Below the pieces are notes generated by a model. That model did no database searches, was not told the DNA's origin, and was given only the letters and a program-made list of their open reading frames with translations. Made by a program: the position numbers and the translations under genes. This document shows positions 21,377 through 33,004 of a stretch of 64,000 nucleotides of DNA, in pieces. This stretch comes from Strigamia acuminata. Taxonomy: Eukaryota > Arthropoda > Chilopoda > Geophilomorpha > Linotaeniidae. Where the stretch lies: contig OX442316.1 of the NCBI GenBank assembly GCA_949358305.1, positions 19,279,293 to 19,343,292 of the forward strand, given 5' to 3'. The number at the start of each line of letters is the position of its first letter. Within the stretch, counting starts at the first letter, position 1.

Positions 21377-21524
21377 GACTTCGTATTTACAATCGATTTC
21401 CTACATAACACTAACCGGGCATCTGAAAAATTAAATATAAAATAAAGTGGATGAGATAAACGTTTACGACATTTGGAGATTTATTTAGTTTTGCCGGTGG
21501 ACATTGCCGAGCAACAAATATTAC

Positions 21525-21674
21525 TGTTGAGGATTCTCGGCAACATGTGGATCCGCTAAATAGACGGCGGTGGACAGACTACGAGCTTCTAAATCGGTGG
21601 GGGAATCGGGGATAACGTAGTGAGTCACATCAGCAATGTGCACACCCAATTCCCAATTGCCATTCAGCATATGT
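21525..21674 (-). pseudogene. Single RNB-domain exon of a DIS3/RRP44-type exonuclease
   Basis: The minus strand reads [19 protein letters not shown] and then [18 protein letters not shown], matching the DIS3 RNB stretch in which VHIADV(S/T)H(F/Y) follows the catalytic aspartates and TxVYL follows it. It begins after a TATAG acceptor and ends at a CA|GTAATA donor. No neighbouring exon of the gene is visible on either side, and the residues after VYL depart from the family, so it is an isolated fragment. DIS3 is the 3'-5' exonuclease of the RNA exosome; DIS3-like 1 or 2 cannot be excluded from this piece. Confidence 0.7.
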
Positions 21675-21689
21675 CTATAAAAAAATTAA

Positions 21690-22164
21690 ACTCTAATTTT
21701 AATTAATAGACAGTGCGTCATCCACGTCTTCGAAGCCTTTCGGTGTTGCTCGGCACGGACACCGCCCAGGACGACGACGGCGGGTTGCTCAGATCGCCTG
21801 ACGCCTGACAGTTAGTCTGGAATAGTCAAGTGCCTGACGCCTGACACCTGACCTTTAGTTCATCCCGTTTCCACCAATAACGAATCTTTGGCATCATCCG
21901 CAAAAACATTAATGCAATTACAAATTAAAAAGTGAAAATTTAAATCCACCACGTATTTATTGAAAACGCACACTTTTTGTTGGGATCCAAAAAACCAGTG
22001 AACCTTAAGGTTATGCAACCTGAAAACCTGAAATCAAATAATATGCTACATCCCTTCTTGACAACAGCAAACAACCTCCTCAAAATAACAACACATCTAA
22101 CGCAGGTCATCCACTCCTATGTTAAGAAACCCCCCCCCTGTCAACACATTGGAAAATACTCGTT
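21690..22164. other. Intergenic DNA, no gene seen
   Basis: Contains short direct repeats of GCCTGACGCCTGACA-type motifs near 21800-21850 and the start of sequence related to the ~570-bp repeat family (CTCCTCAAAATAA near 22075, GGTCATCCACTCC near 22105). Confidence 0.5.
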
Positions 22165-22985
22165 ACCTTTTCAAGTGCCGATGCCAAATGATGCAATGTC
22201 CTACAACTAGTCACAAAACCTCAATTTTCCATTTACTTCTGCAATGGCGACATCATCCAACATAAAAAAAAATTCAATTTTTTGATTTCCTGTTCCTCAG
22301 TCGACATGCAAATTAAAAATCAAAACTAACATTAGTAAACAGATTAATAAACAAAATTTAAAAAAAAAATTGCCGCTTAACCCAAATCTATGTCCCTTCC
22401 CGACTATCCCCAGATAAGTAACCCTTCTGGTTCATCTAAAATCGGTTGCTACTTCATCTTGCCTACACTAAACTCTTGGTACCTAACCCGAATACCCGCC
22501 CTCACCTAACGATAATTCCCCGGCTAACAACTAACAATACCTCGCAATTCTCCCCAACCCCCCTTAACATCAGCGAACAACCTCCTCAAATTAATGACAT
22601 AAGTAATGCAGGTCGTCCACTCCTATGCTAAGAACCCCCCCTGGAAAAAATCCCCAACGGATTAGAAAAACACTTATTACCTTTTAAGTGCTCGTGTCCA
22701 ACTAGTCCAAACCTCAAATTTCCTTCTAAGATGGCGAAGTCATCAAACATGGAAAAAAAAATTAATTTTTACGCCACTGACGGTTTAAAACTTCCGGAAC
22801 ACATATACCTACCTGTTCAATTTCCTGTTCCGTGAATTCAGTCAACATGAAAAGAAAAAAAGAAGAAAAAAACATTAATAAACAAATTTAAAAAAACAAT
22901 TAAGAATTTAAAATTCCGCCTCACTCTATCCTACCTCCCTTCCCGACTATCCCCAGATAAGTAGCTCCTTCTGGCCGCCATTTTC
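22165..22985. repeat. ~570-bp repeat family, left cluster (two diverged units)
   Basis: Units are recognised by an ACCTTTT(C)AAGTGC start (22165, 22676), a GTGAATTCAGTCAACATG-type segment, the block CTATCCCCAGATAAGTA (about 22409, 22948) and a C-rich end (AAGAACCCCCC). The second unit stops abruptly at CCTTCTGG, where ENPP exon sequence begins. Confidence 0.8.
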
Positions 22986-24660
22986 GAACAAGTTCCGTTA
23001 TTCGAAAGCGGCTCGATGCCAATCAGATGACTAAGTAAATTGTACGGGTCGGTGATGTGTATGGGAGCCGCCGTGTAACCTCGTTTAAAACCTACAAAAT
23101 TAAAATACAATATTTAAAAATATTAAAAACAATATTAAAAAAAATTAAAATCGTCATTGAAAATAATTAAAATCGTCATTGAAAATAATTTAACAATTTC
23201 TTACTAGAGCCCCATGCAAGAAATATTGCTCTCATGTCCGGCTCAGCGGGATCGTAGCCATGGAATCCGCCCCATTGTCTGTCGGACGACTCGTTCGGAA
23301 ACTGTTTATTACTTCCGAGCTGTTAAACACATATTTTATTAATCAAAAAATAAAATGCTATTTTTCGGTTACAAATCGATCAATTTACCCCTTGTATGAA
23401 GTATCCTTTGTGAACGACGATGTAAATTGGAGGCACACGACGGTGGTTTTTAAAATGATACTTTTCCGGAATATCTTCCTTCTTGTAAACGTCTAATCCT
23501 TCTCGCGTTTTCAATCGACTAATTATCTAATTTAAAAAATGAAATAAAAATAATTTGCTTCACATTTATTTTCAATCAAATCCTTTTCACTTGATCGACA
23601 TCGACTCCATTGGCTGGATATATTCCCATGTGGGACCCTCTGACCAGAGTCCTAACGATATCCTCGGCCGGTAAAATATCATCGATTCGTATCCTTTTAG
23701 CGGAATTTGAGTCGGTAGCTGCCGTTCCATGATCAGAAACAATAACAAAATGAATCTAAATTAAATAAATAAATAAATATTTCATTTTAAATTTAATTGA
23801 TTTTATCTCGTTTATTTAACCGAGTTGTTAAGTCTTCTCATTGTGATGTTATCAAGAAATTGGTTTATCACTTGGTCCAATTCCCGCACTGCCAAGGCGA
23901 TTTCGGCGGAATAAGGTCCGTGCATGTGACCAACCTTATCGGTGTGCTCGCAATAAACCTAAAAACAAAAAAATGAATACATCAATCAAAACTGCAAATT
24001 GATTAATAAAACAACAACGCACCTGCGCGTATTGCACCTCGTCCGCCTGAAATAAATCTAAAACCCTGTTTAAATCGGATTTGAAATGCTCGACGCCATC
24101 GACGGGCGAATACGGCTCGACGATGTGCGCCGATCGGCCATTAATGACCGTGACCGATCCGGGCCAGGATAACATGGCCGTCGAGATGTTTCTTTTGGTC
24201 GTAGTGATCCAAATGAACTCGGCATCCTCCCATCAAAAAGACTCTTTCACTATGGTATTTGGACTCATCTGCGAAATTCGATCCTTTTCCTCGTCGTACA
24301 TGTGGTTGAGGATCATACCGTGACTTTCGCCAAATAAACCTACAAATATTAAATTTAAACAAAAACAAAAAACCCATTTCTTTTCAATTTGTTTTGTTTT
24401 ACCAGTGGCGACCGAGTAGTAGCCGGGATTCGATTCGGACGGATACAGTGCCTCCATGACCCATGTACTCGGCCCGGATGCCTTCGCGAGCGAGCCAAGG
24501 AAAACCGACTAAACTCAAATGGTTTCAATAATCCCAGCGAAATCCATCGATGAGAATAAGTAACACTTAAGTAACACATAAGTAACACATTCGTGGGAAG
24601 ACAGGCGACACTTGAGAAAACTAATAAACATAGCAACAACGAAGACAGCAAAGTCTCCAT
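22985..24660 (-). pseudogene. ENPP-family (nucleotide pyrophosphatase/phosphodiesterase) pseudogene
   Basis: Seven minus-strand exons with good splice sites rebuild most of an ENPP ectoenzyme: 24660-24403, 24339-24023, 23958-23821, 23755-23591, 23526-23389, 23319-23205 and 23091-~22985. The start ATG at 24660 opens a signal peptide (METLLSSLLLCLLVFSSVAC). Landmarks: DGFRWDY, VATG/LFGESHGMILNHMYD, SWPGS, VYCEHTDKVGHMHGP, IVSDHGT, KEDIPEKYHFKNHRRVPPIY, GGFHGYDP, DPYNLLSHLIGIEPLSNNGT. Lesions: an 11-bp unit present three times (about 24557-24589) shifts the frame before DGFRWDY; TGA at 24527-24525; a frameshift near 24450; TGA at 24235-24233; and the C-terminus is cut off where the ~570-bp repeat begins. 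The catalytic Thr motif (family PSKTFPNHY) reads PSESNPGYY. The metal-binding DHG motif is kept. Family identity is firm; loss of function is well supported. Confidence 0.85.
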
Positions 24661-25260
24661 ACTGCAAATAAAACGCGACGAGAATTTAAATTGTCTCGTT
24701 GTCAGGGTTTATGCGATTACACAACGATTTCAAGGTTAAACAATAAATGCCATTTCCCTGCTCATTTATACCTAATTCTGCAATTTTTTCCTGGTTTATC
24801 AAATCGATTTGCGTAATTTTCGCTCTAAGTAAAATGCAGATCTAAAAATTAAGAAATAAAAAAATTAACGCATTTTTCGTCAACTTGAAACTTGTTTGTT
24901 TCACCCGTAAGTATTTCCCAAGCCGTACGTCGCCTTGAAGGTGAACTGAACTTAGGCATCGCACAATTTATTCAAGATGAAGCCGCGATGCTTCATCTTA
25001 CGAGCTAACTCACCTTTCGTCAATGTCGTCATCTATCGCCAACCGTTCAAACCTATATTTATGTAAATAAAATGTAACCACCCACGCCTCCATACTTTAA
25101 TACAGGGAATAATAAATAAAATATAAAAATTACAAAATAAAGGTTGGCATTTTCTCAGAATTATTTCAGGGTACAATTTCTCGCCTGACGCTTCATTAGC
25201 CAACACTCGAATAAAAAGAAATTTCATTGGCGACGTCAGAAAACATTTTTAAAAAAATCA
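24661..25260. other. Region upstream of the ENPP pseudogene
   Basis: This would be the promoter and 5' flank of the ENPP copy. I see no gene. A short inverted repeat (AAGATGAAGCCGCGATGCTTCATCTT) lies at about 24976-25001. Confidence 0.4.
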
Positions 25261-25884
25261 ATTTTTATTTCCACTGACGTTAATGTTGCAAAAGAAAATT
25301 CCCCTTTTCCATTCCTCGCTCGTAATTTCCAGTCGACATGAAAATAGAAAAAAATAAACCAACTTAAAAACTATTTTGAAAAATGTAAACGGTAAATATT
25401 TTTTTACGAATACCTAAACACTAATCTCTAGTCCATTCCCGTCTATCCCCAGACAAGTAGCCCCTTCTAATCCATCTAAAATTGTTCGCTACTTAGTCTT
25501 GCCTGCACTAAGCATACGCTACCTAACCCGCCCTCCGTCTATCGATAATTCCCCAGCTAACAATACTTAACATCCCCTTTCCATCCCCCCTTAACAACAG
25601 TGAACAACCTCCTCAAAATAATGACATTCGTAACGCAGGTCGTCCACTCCTGTGCTAAGAACCCCCCCTGGAAAAAAACCCTTAACGGATTAAAAAAAAC
25701 ACTTGTTACCTTTTAAGTGCCCATGTCTAATGATGCAGTGTGTCCAACTAGTCCAAACTTCAAATTTCCTTCTAAGATGGCGAGGTCATCAAACATGGAA
25801 AAAAAATTTAAATTTTTACGCCACTGACGTTTCAAAACGAACGTAACACAGACCTGTTCAATTTCCTGTTCCGTGAATTCAGTC

Positions 25885-25930
<46 letters not shown>

Positions 25931-26280
25931 CAAATTTAAAAAAACAATTAAGAACTTAAAATTTAAAATGCCACCTAACTCTATCCTATCTCCCTTCCCG
26001 ACTATCCCCAGATAAGTAGCTCCTTCTGGTCCATCTAAAATTGGTCGCTACTTCATCTTGCCTACACTAAGCTCATGCTACCTAACCCGTAGGCCCGCCC
26101 TCGTCTAACGATAATTCCCCGGCTAACAACTAACAATACCTCGCATTTCCCCCCAACCCCCCTTAACATCAACGAACAACCTCCTCAAAATAATGACGTA
26201 AGTTACGCAGGTCGTCCACTCCTGTGCTGAGAACCCCCCCTGGAAAAAATCCCCAACGGATTAAAAAAAAAACACTCGTT
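25261..26280. repeat. ~570-bp repeat family, middle cluster
   Basis: Two units, with CTATCCCCAGA(C/T)AAGTAG at about 25442 and 26003 and ACCTTTTAAGTGC at 25706. An A-run of over 30 bp ends near 25920. The last unit is interrupted at 26280 by the copia element and resumes at 33536. Confidence 0.85.
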
Positions 26281-26811
26281 TGTGGGTCTAAAGACCATTT
26301 ATTTGATCGATGTCGAATGTTTCCGATGTCAATTTAGCATTTTATTTCACACGATGTAAACTTTTACTGCTTTAGAATCAAATGCGGTATTTGTATTTGC
26401 TTTACGATTGTTCCGTACGAAATTCCGTACGATTTATGTATCTACTAATGAGATTTGTTCTATTTTTCAATGTTAATGTTATTATCTGGCACTAGAGTGC
26501 CACACTTGTTTTCCTTGCAAAATCCAAGATGGCGCAACACACGGGCGTGTGTTGCCCTGACTGTTTATCCACATCAAAGTAATGTATTTTCGTTTAATTA
26601 AATTGTTTTTAGTAGTTTTAACAATTGTACTTACTTTAAAGCACCTTCTGTGCTCTTTTGTGCGCGAATAAGCGGCCTTAAGCCGCGCGCTTGTTACGAA
26701 ACGTATTGCGACGTATCGCAAACGTTCGCGTCGCAGACCGACGCCATTACGGCAATTTGCCGCACGCTTCTCGGCGATATCTCGCCGATATCTGCGCCCC
26801 TCTGTTCTACA
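26281..26811 (+). repeat. 5' LTR of the copia-type element
   Basis: 531 bp matching 33005-33535. It includes several short inverted repeats such as CGTACGAAATTCCGTACG near 26414-26431, CGGCGATATCTCGCCG near 26772-26787 and an ACACACGGGCGTGTGT palindrome near 26536-26551. Confidence 0.93.
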
Positions 26812-27716
26812 TTTGGTAGCAGAGGATGGTTGCTGCCTAATTCCACGTTTATTTCGTTAATTTTCGACGTATTTGTCGCGAAATTCGCGACTTGTGCGCC
26901 GAAATTCGTTTATTTTCAGGTACCGACGATCCTCGCCTCGTCAGTTTCGTTTTACGAACGTCTACGACGTACCGCCGACGTTCCACACAGCCAGGGCTGT
27001 TTATCCTACGATCATTTGACTAATTTTGTCCAAATTCTCGCGGGTTTCGCGGTTTTTGAGGCAAATTTATTTATTTTTGCAGATTTTTCGACAAAACTGG
27101 ATTTTCGACACTGCTTAGCACGAAGCGGCAGTTCCAACGAGAACCGAACACTAGATTGTTCGCCGCTTAGTTCCCCGGTGAACGGCGGTTATCACCGATC
27201 TGTGCAAGTGGACGAAGAGCCTCGATTTATTCGAGAAGATTTCGGATTTCACATCCGAAATAGCGCTTTCTCCAGCTTTTCGAGAAAGCTGCGCCGTGCC
27301 TTCATTTGCACGAGGATCGCATCCGCGATTGATTCGTCTATTTCTCCTTCTTTCGACTTTACCTTTGTTAGAATTAAGGGTATTTTGGTGTGGGACCTTA
27401 TTAGATTCGACACAGCTCTTCGGGCATTCCGTCCACCGCTGTGTTTGTATTTTGTGACAAGGCTGAGCCCTGCGCCACCTAGCATTCCCGTGACCCCAGG
27501 AGGTCGTAAAGGACGCTAGGGGGACACTTGTCACAAGCTATCAGCTGATTGTAGCATCGGCTCCCCCTTTGAAGGTTTCCGCCTCGAAAGTGTGTGTGAA
27601 GTGCTTCAGTTCAGTGCTCCGAATCGAAGTCAGCATTTGTGCAGTGCTCCAGTATTTAGCGTACCATTCCTTGAGTCAGTGTGTTCGTCGCGTTGTGTCG
27701 AGTTTTCCACTCCACA
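26812..27716 (+). other. Leader of the copia element with primer-binding site and structured RNA
   Basis: TTTGGTAGCAGAG directly after the LTR resembles the copia-type initiator-tRNA-Met primer site TGGTATCAGAGC. The 905-bp leader contains strong small hairpins (TTCGGATTTCACATCCGAA near 27239-27257; CTTTCTCCAGCTTTTCGAGAAAG near 27268-27290). An open frame of 289 codons runs from within the 5' LTR (26650) to 27519; its composition does not look like a conserved protein. Confidence 0.55.
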
Positions 27717-30700
27717 ATGAAGAAAGCGTCGGAATTATCGGGCGGAACGGTTCCCGTACTCACCGTTGGGAACTATGAATCCTGGCAGCGCTCGATGCGC
27801 ATGCTTCTAAAATCCGAAGGTTTATGGAGACACGTGACCGAGGAAAAGGAGGCCGAGCACCTTGCAACTTTAAATGAAAAGGAAAAGGACCGTTATGCTG
27901 TGAAAAAGGACAAAGCACTTGGTCACATATATATTCACGTCAGTGAAGCGAAACGATCGGCCCTCGACGCTTGCAATACACCTAAGCAAGCATGGGACAA
28001 GTTGGCCACCATTTATGCACCGAGTTCCAGGGCCAGGCGAGCGGCCATGAGATGGGAATTTTTGAGCCTCCAACTCAAACCTGGTGAAGACATGCCTGAT
28101 TTCATCGGTCGTGTGGACCATTTTGTTCAACAATTAAAAGACGTTGGTGAAAATGTCTCAGAAGAACATCATTCTTTCCAATATCTCAAGGGTTTACCAC
28201 CGGAATATTCCCAGGCCACGTTTGCAGTATACCACTGGCCCGACGCAAATTTTACTCCAACCAAAGTGGCGGAACAGTTATTGTCCGAGCAGATGCGTTT
28301 AAAGGCAATGGGATTGACTAACCAACCGTCTGCACATACCTCGAAAGGACAGTTTCGCCAGCGTAATCAATCTCGCGGACCTCGAGATTTGTCTAAAATC
28401 AAGTGTTTTAACTGTGATCAAATGGGTCACTACGCTAATCGTTGCCCTCAACCACCACGTGGAGACGGGAATCAGTCCACAGCTTCTGTTCAGCGTTCGT
28501 CGCGAAGTAAAAGCCGCAGACGTAATAAAAATGCCGCTGCCAAAGTTGAAGACAATCGCCCACGCGGAAGTTCACGTCCGAAGCGAGAGGGGACATTCTT
28601 TTGCAGTGCTCCGCAGATTATTGAGCGTCCTACGGTCCATTTCATGCAATCCAATGAATGGATCGTGGATTGCGGGGCAACAGATCACGTTTCCCACGTG
28701 CGTGACTGGTTTACAGACTTTTCAAATATCCAGCCATTTGATATTGCGTTAGGCCAAGGCAAATCACAGGTGACAGGACGAGGGACAGTTCAATTGCTCA
28801 CGTCGGTCGATGGCGCGGATTGCACCATCAATTTGAAGAACGTTCTCTTTGCGCCGAATTTCGAAGCCAATTTGATTTCGGTGTCAAAGATTGACAAGAC
28901 CAATCACCATGTGCATTTCTTTAATGGAGAGGTGAATGTTTATCAGACAGACTTCCGTTCACCTATTATTCGTGCGAGAGAACGCGGTGGATTATATTAT
29001 TTGGACGGTTTATGCTCAACGCATCTTGTGACGCCAACTGTTTCAACAATTACTCAACCGCCAGTCCAGATATCACTCCAACCTGTGCAAACACTTGTCA
29101 CGACAGAAGTAGATTTCGACAACGTGCCAAAGCCAAAGAAGGGCAAATCAAAACTACGGGAAATTTCAGACTTTCGCATAACTTTGCCTGCTATCGAACC
29201 AGCGAAGCAAATGCCAGTTCAGCAAACTCCTAACCCTCCTTTACCTGCACAAGTCACCATTCCACCGCCTACCCAGAAAAATCCCAATATCCAATCCTAT
29301 GTTGACATCCTAAAGTCCTTGCCACATGCCTTTCTACCCAGCGAAACCTCTAATCCAAAACAGAAGGTTGTTGCTAATCCTACTACAGTGAAGGATGCAA
29401 CTGGTTTGTGGCACAGTCGTCTTGGCCACCTTCATACGAACGCCATGAAGTTGTTAGCGGCCAATGAACAAGTCCATGGAATGGAGCCAGCAGAAGTCCG
29501 TCAGGAGTTAGCCTGCAATGACTGTCGTATTGCTAAATCTACGAGGGCTTCTCACAAGCCGGACCCACATCCCATGACTTCAAAGCCATTAGATCTTTTA
29601 CACATGGATTTGTGGGGGCCAGCCCCAATCACTTCCTTGGGCGGCTCGGATTATGTATTCACCATAATTGACGATGCAACACGCTACACCTGGATTTTTC
29701 CTCTGACACATAAATCTCAGACATTTGCTGCATTTAAAGACTTCGTCGCCAGAGTTGAGCGGGTTCAGAACACTACCGTAAAAGCAATCAGATCCGATAG
29801 GGGCGGCGAATTCATGTCAAATGAATTCTTGCATTATCTTCAAGAAAAGGGTATCCAGGGACAGCGAACTAACCCCGCATCGCCACAAATGAACGGGACA
29901 GCAGAAAGGATAAACCGGACAATGGCCGACAGTGTCCGATCGATTATTTCAGAAACAAAGCTCCCTGATGCACTCTGGGCCGAACTCGCTGTTACCTTCG
30001 GGTATATAAAGAATAGGAGCCCACATTCCAGACTGAAACATCAAGTCCCATACATTCTTTGGCGACAAAGAGATTTATCATTACGCCACCTACGTAAAAT
30101 AGGATCCAAATGTTGGGTGCATTACACTGCACCAGGACGCAAGAAACTGGAAGCGCGTGCTTGGGAAGGATATCTTGTTGGCTACGCCACCAGCACTCGC
30201 GGCTACAGAGTCTGGAATCCAGTCGAAGACAGAGTATATGAATCTATTCACGTTAAAATCGACGAACATCAATCTTATCGGAAGTCTTTGCGAGGTTCAA
30301 CGCAAAGACCTGATGAAACATTCCTTGAAAACGGCAATGGACAACAATCCGTATCATTTGACGATAATGTCAGATATCATCGTTGGCCGAAAGGGTCTGA
30401 TTCTGATCGCTCTGATAACAGCGATAACGATGATGACAATGGCAATGACAACCAGACTTCAACATCTGCGTCAATGCATACACCTCTTGTCTACTTGCCG
30501 CCTCCGACGACACCTGAGCAGCGATTATTGGATGCATGTGCGTTGGAGTTACCAAGCTCAGCTAGTTTGAGACAATCTCAATCGTATCCTATTCTATGGA
30601 TTCCACCAGATGAGGACGATACAGATGCCGATATTAATAAAATAGATGAACTTTCAATTTATCCTGGAACATCTGAATTCACTGGCACGTCGCCCGAACA

Positions 30701-32780
30701 ATCGCCATGTCAAACTCCACCACCTTCACCTGCTCGGTCGCATCGCCAAACTCCACCAACTTCGCCTGACCGATCACATCATCAATCTGAAGCGTCAGCT
30801 GAACAGTTGGCTCATCAATCTCCGCCCGGTTCGCCAGCACGATATATCACATATCGTCGTAAAGGGCGTGGAGCAGACTCAGGAAGTCACACTGTACCAG
30901 TATTCGATGACACCCCAATGTCTCCTGCTCCGATTCTTCCCATAACGGGAACTGAAGTTCCGGCAGCGACTGAGCGTCATACAGCACATATGTGGCGACT
31001 TGTCGGCGGGAATTCCGAATGTAGTAATTGGAGACGCGAAGAGCATCTTAGAAAAGATCAAGTACCTGGGAAGATTAGGACCGACGTTTACTATTTTCCA
31101 ATGCCTGGAATCAGACTCAGATCACCGAAAGACATTGAAGAATATTGCATGCTCAACAACATAGACTATGAGCCTGAACTTTTCACGTTCCGCAATATTG
31201 AATACACGTTGCCAATTATCCCAGGACCCCAACATGCAGCCCATCTTTGTCGAACGGAACCGGCCTCTTATGCCGAAATACCCAAATTCACGGACGCTCC
31301 GAAATGGCGCGAAGCCATCGATGAGGAGCTGGGAACGTTCGTCGAGAGAGAGGTCTATGTAGAAGTCCCTAGACCACCTAACACTACCATCTTGGGCTGC
31401 AAGTGGATCTTCAAATTGAAGACGGATGTAACCGGCACCATCACACGATACAGGGCCCGTCTAGTCGCGCAGGGATTTCGTCAAACGCTGGGCGTGGATT
31501 ATGATGAAGTTTTCAGCCCAGTGGTGAATTTTGTTTTAATCCGCCTATTCTTCTGTCTCCTGGTTGTGTTGCGTGGTTGGAAGGACGCCCATCTTGACAT
31601 TAAATGTGCGTACCTGTATGGTGAGTTAAAACACAAGGTTTACATGAGGATCCCTGCAGGTGCCACATGCTCCGACCCCAACAACGTTTGGCTACTCGTA
31701 AAATCGCTCTACGGACTGCACCAATCAGGAAGGCAGTGGTTTGAAAAGCTGGATGAAGCCCTTCGAGATCTTGGATTTAAGAAGATGCCGGCATGTAACT
31801 GTGTTTACACATTTGGGAATTCTGCCGTAATGTTGATCTATGTGGATGATATTGTTCTCTTTTATGCTTCAGACAGCATTTTCAGCCAGTTACTTGCCCT
31901 CATTAGTTCAAAGTTCCAGATAGTTAATCTTGGTCCAATCACGAGACTACTGGGCGTTGAGTTCATCCGTGACGCAGGGCGCACGTTCATCACACAACGT
32001 GCGTACATCGCAAAACTTGTGAAGAAATTTGGCATTGCAACCAACAATCGCATCAAGGTTCCCGTGACTCCCGGCACCACACTCGTGAGAGGGTCAACCG
32101 AAAATCTGGCAGACTTTCCCTACAGGTCACTCATTGGATCATTATTATTCCTGGCGTCAAGAACGCGCCCCGACATTCTTTACTCAGTGATTGCTCTGGC
32201 ACAATTCAACACATGCTACAATCAAACGCATATCCGTGCATTGCTACAGGTCATGCAATACGTCGCCAACACTGCGGACTTGTGCATTGAGTTGTCCGGT
32301 TGCACATCATCACAACTGTGGGCATTCACTGACGCGTCGTGGGCAAGCGATCCAGAAACATCCTTGAGCTTCGGTGGCTACATCACCTATGTTGGAAACG
32401 TACCGATCGGCTGGTCTTGCCGAAAACAGTCAACCGTGGCATGCTCAACAATGGAGGCGGAGTTTATCGCCCTTGTTGAGTGTGTCAAGGAGCTGTATTG
32501 GTTGAATCACGTGTACACCCAGTTTCCAGCTTTGAATCGCCTATCTCGACCCGTCGTTTATTCCGACGCCCTGGCCAGCATACAGTTCACCTCAAACGAT
32601 GTGGAGAACTCGAAGACTCGACATATCCGCGTTCGTTATCACTGGCTCAGGGAATGGTTCACGGCGGGACGCTTTGATCTCCGAAAAGTGGAAAGCGAGT
32701 TCAATGTCGCGGACATTTTCACGAAATGGCTCAGTTCGGAGCGTCTACGATCGCTGATTGCCAACATCTTCAGATCATAG
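27717..32780 (+). CDS. Gag-Pol polyprotein of the copia-type element
   Basis: 1687 residues from the ATG at 27717 (CACAATGA; the frame is open for 12 codons upstream but without an ATG). Order: an UBN2-like Gag region (KQAWDKLATIYAP, LKPGEDMPDFI); a CCHC knuckle CFNCDQMGHYANRC near 229-242; protease with VDCGATDHVSH near 318; GAG-pre-integrase motif LWHSRLGHLH near 564; integrase core with HMDLWGP near 629, SDRGGEF near 694 and the glutamate in GTAERINRTMAD; a Ser/Pro/His-rich linker of about 200 residues, including a QTPP.SPxRSH repeat; reverse transcriptase with YVDDIV near 1375; RNase H with TDASWASD near 1539. All catalytic residues are present and the frame is uninterrupted, so the element may be active. 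Integrase preceding reverse transcriptase fixes it as Ty1/copia. Confidence 0.95.
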   Translation: MKKASELSGGTVPVLTVGNYESWQRSMRMLLKSEGLWRHVTEEKEAEHLATLNEKEKDRYAVKKDKALGHIYIHVSEAKRSALDACNTPKQAWDKLATIYAPSSRARRAAMRWEFLSLQLKPGEDMPDFIGRVDHFVQQLKDVGENVSEEHHSFQYLKGLPPEYSQATFAVYHWPDANFTPTKVAEQLLSEQMRLKAMGLTNQPSAHTSKGQFRQRNQSRGPRDLSKIKCFNCDQMGHYANRCPQPPRGDGNQSTASVQRSSRSKSRRRNKNAAAKVEDNRPRGSSRPKREGTFFCSAPQIIERPTVHFMQSNEWIVDCGATDHVSHVRDWFTDFSNIQPFDIALGQGKSQVTGRGTVQLLTSVDGADCTINLKNVLFAPNFEANLISVSKIDKTNHHVHFFNGEVNVYQTDFRSPIIRARERGGLYYLDGLCSTHLVTPTVSTITQPPVQISLQPVQTLVTTEVDFDNVPKPKKGKSKLREISDFRITLPAIEPAKQMPVQQTPNPPLPAQVTIPPPTQKNPNIQSYVDILKSLPHAFLPSETSNPKQKVVANPTTVKDATGLWHSRLGHLHTNAMKLLAANEQVHGMEPAEVRQELACNDCRIAKSTRASHKPDPHPMTSKPLDLLHMDLWGPAPITSLGGSDYVFTIIDDATRYTWIFPLTHKSQTFAAFKDFVARVERVQNTTVKAIRSDRGGEFMSNEFLHYLQEKGIQGQRTNPASPQMNGTAERINRTMADSVRSIISETKLPDALWAELAVTFGYIKNRSPHSRLKHQVPYILWRQRDLSLRHLRKIGSKCWVHYTAPGRKKLEARAWEGYLVGYATSTRGYRVWNPVEDRVYESIHVKIDEHQSYRKSLRGSTQRPDETFLENGNGQQSVSFDDNVRYHRWPKGSDSDRSDNSDNDDDNGNDNQTSTSASMHTPLVYLPPPTTPEQRLLDACALELPSSASLRQSQSYPILWIPPDEDDTDADINKIDELSIYPGTSEFTGTSPEQSPCQTPPPSPARSHRQTPPTSPDRSHHQSEASAEQLAHQSPPGSPARYITYRRKGRGADSGSHTVPVFDDTPMSPAPILPITGTEVPAATERHTAHMWRLVGGNSECSNWRREEHLRKDQVPGKIRTDVYYFPMPGIRLRSPKDIEEYCMLNNIDYEPELFTFRNIEYTLPIIPGPQHAAHLCRTEPASYAEIPKFTDAPKWREAIDEELGTFVEREVYVEVPRPPNTTILGCKWIFKLKTDVTGTITRYRARLVAQGFRQTLGVDYDEVFSPVVNFVLIRLFFCLLVVLRGWKDAHLDIKCAYLYGELKHKVYMRIPAGATCSDPNNVWLLVKSLYGLHQSGRQWFEKLDEALRDLGFKKMPACNCVYTFGNSAVMLIYVDDIVLFYASDSIFSQLLALISSKFQIVNLGPITRLLGVEFIRDAGRTFITQRAYIAKLVKKFGIATNNRIKVPVTPGTTLVRGSTENLADFPYRSLIGSLLFLASRTRPDILYSVIALAQFNTCYNQTHIRALLQVMQYVANTADLCIELSGCTSSQLWAFTDASWASDPETSLSFGGYITYVGNVPIGWSCRKQSTVACSTMEAEFIALVECVKELYWLNHVYTQFPALNRLSRPVVYSDALASIQFTSNDVENSKTRHIRVRYHWLREWFTAGRFDLRKVESEFNVADIFTKWLSSERLRSLIANIFRS

Positions 32781-33004
32781 ACCTGCACTACCTTCAATAA
32801 TGACATTCCTAAGTTATTTTTCCCAAAGTTGAGGATAATCGAGTTCAGTGGGAATCCTCGGGCTTCCTTAGTGAAGAGTTCTTCAATATCAGTACCCGGC
32901 TTGATTATTCGCCTATATTATTTGTTTTTCTGAATATAACACACTGTAATTCCAGCATCTGTTAGCTATCTCCCCTGTAATTATTCACCATCGAAGAGGG
33001 GATT

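Noticed and set aside
24233-24235. TGA in the ENPP copy as a selenocysteine codon
   Set aside because: The neighbouring frameshifts, second TGA and truncation make simple decay the better reading, and the family has no selenocysteine at this place.
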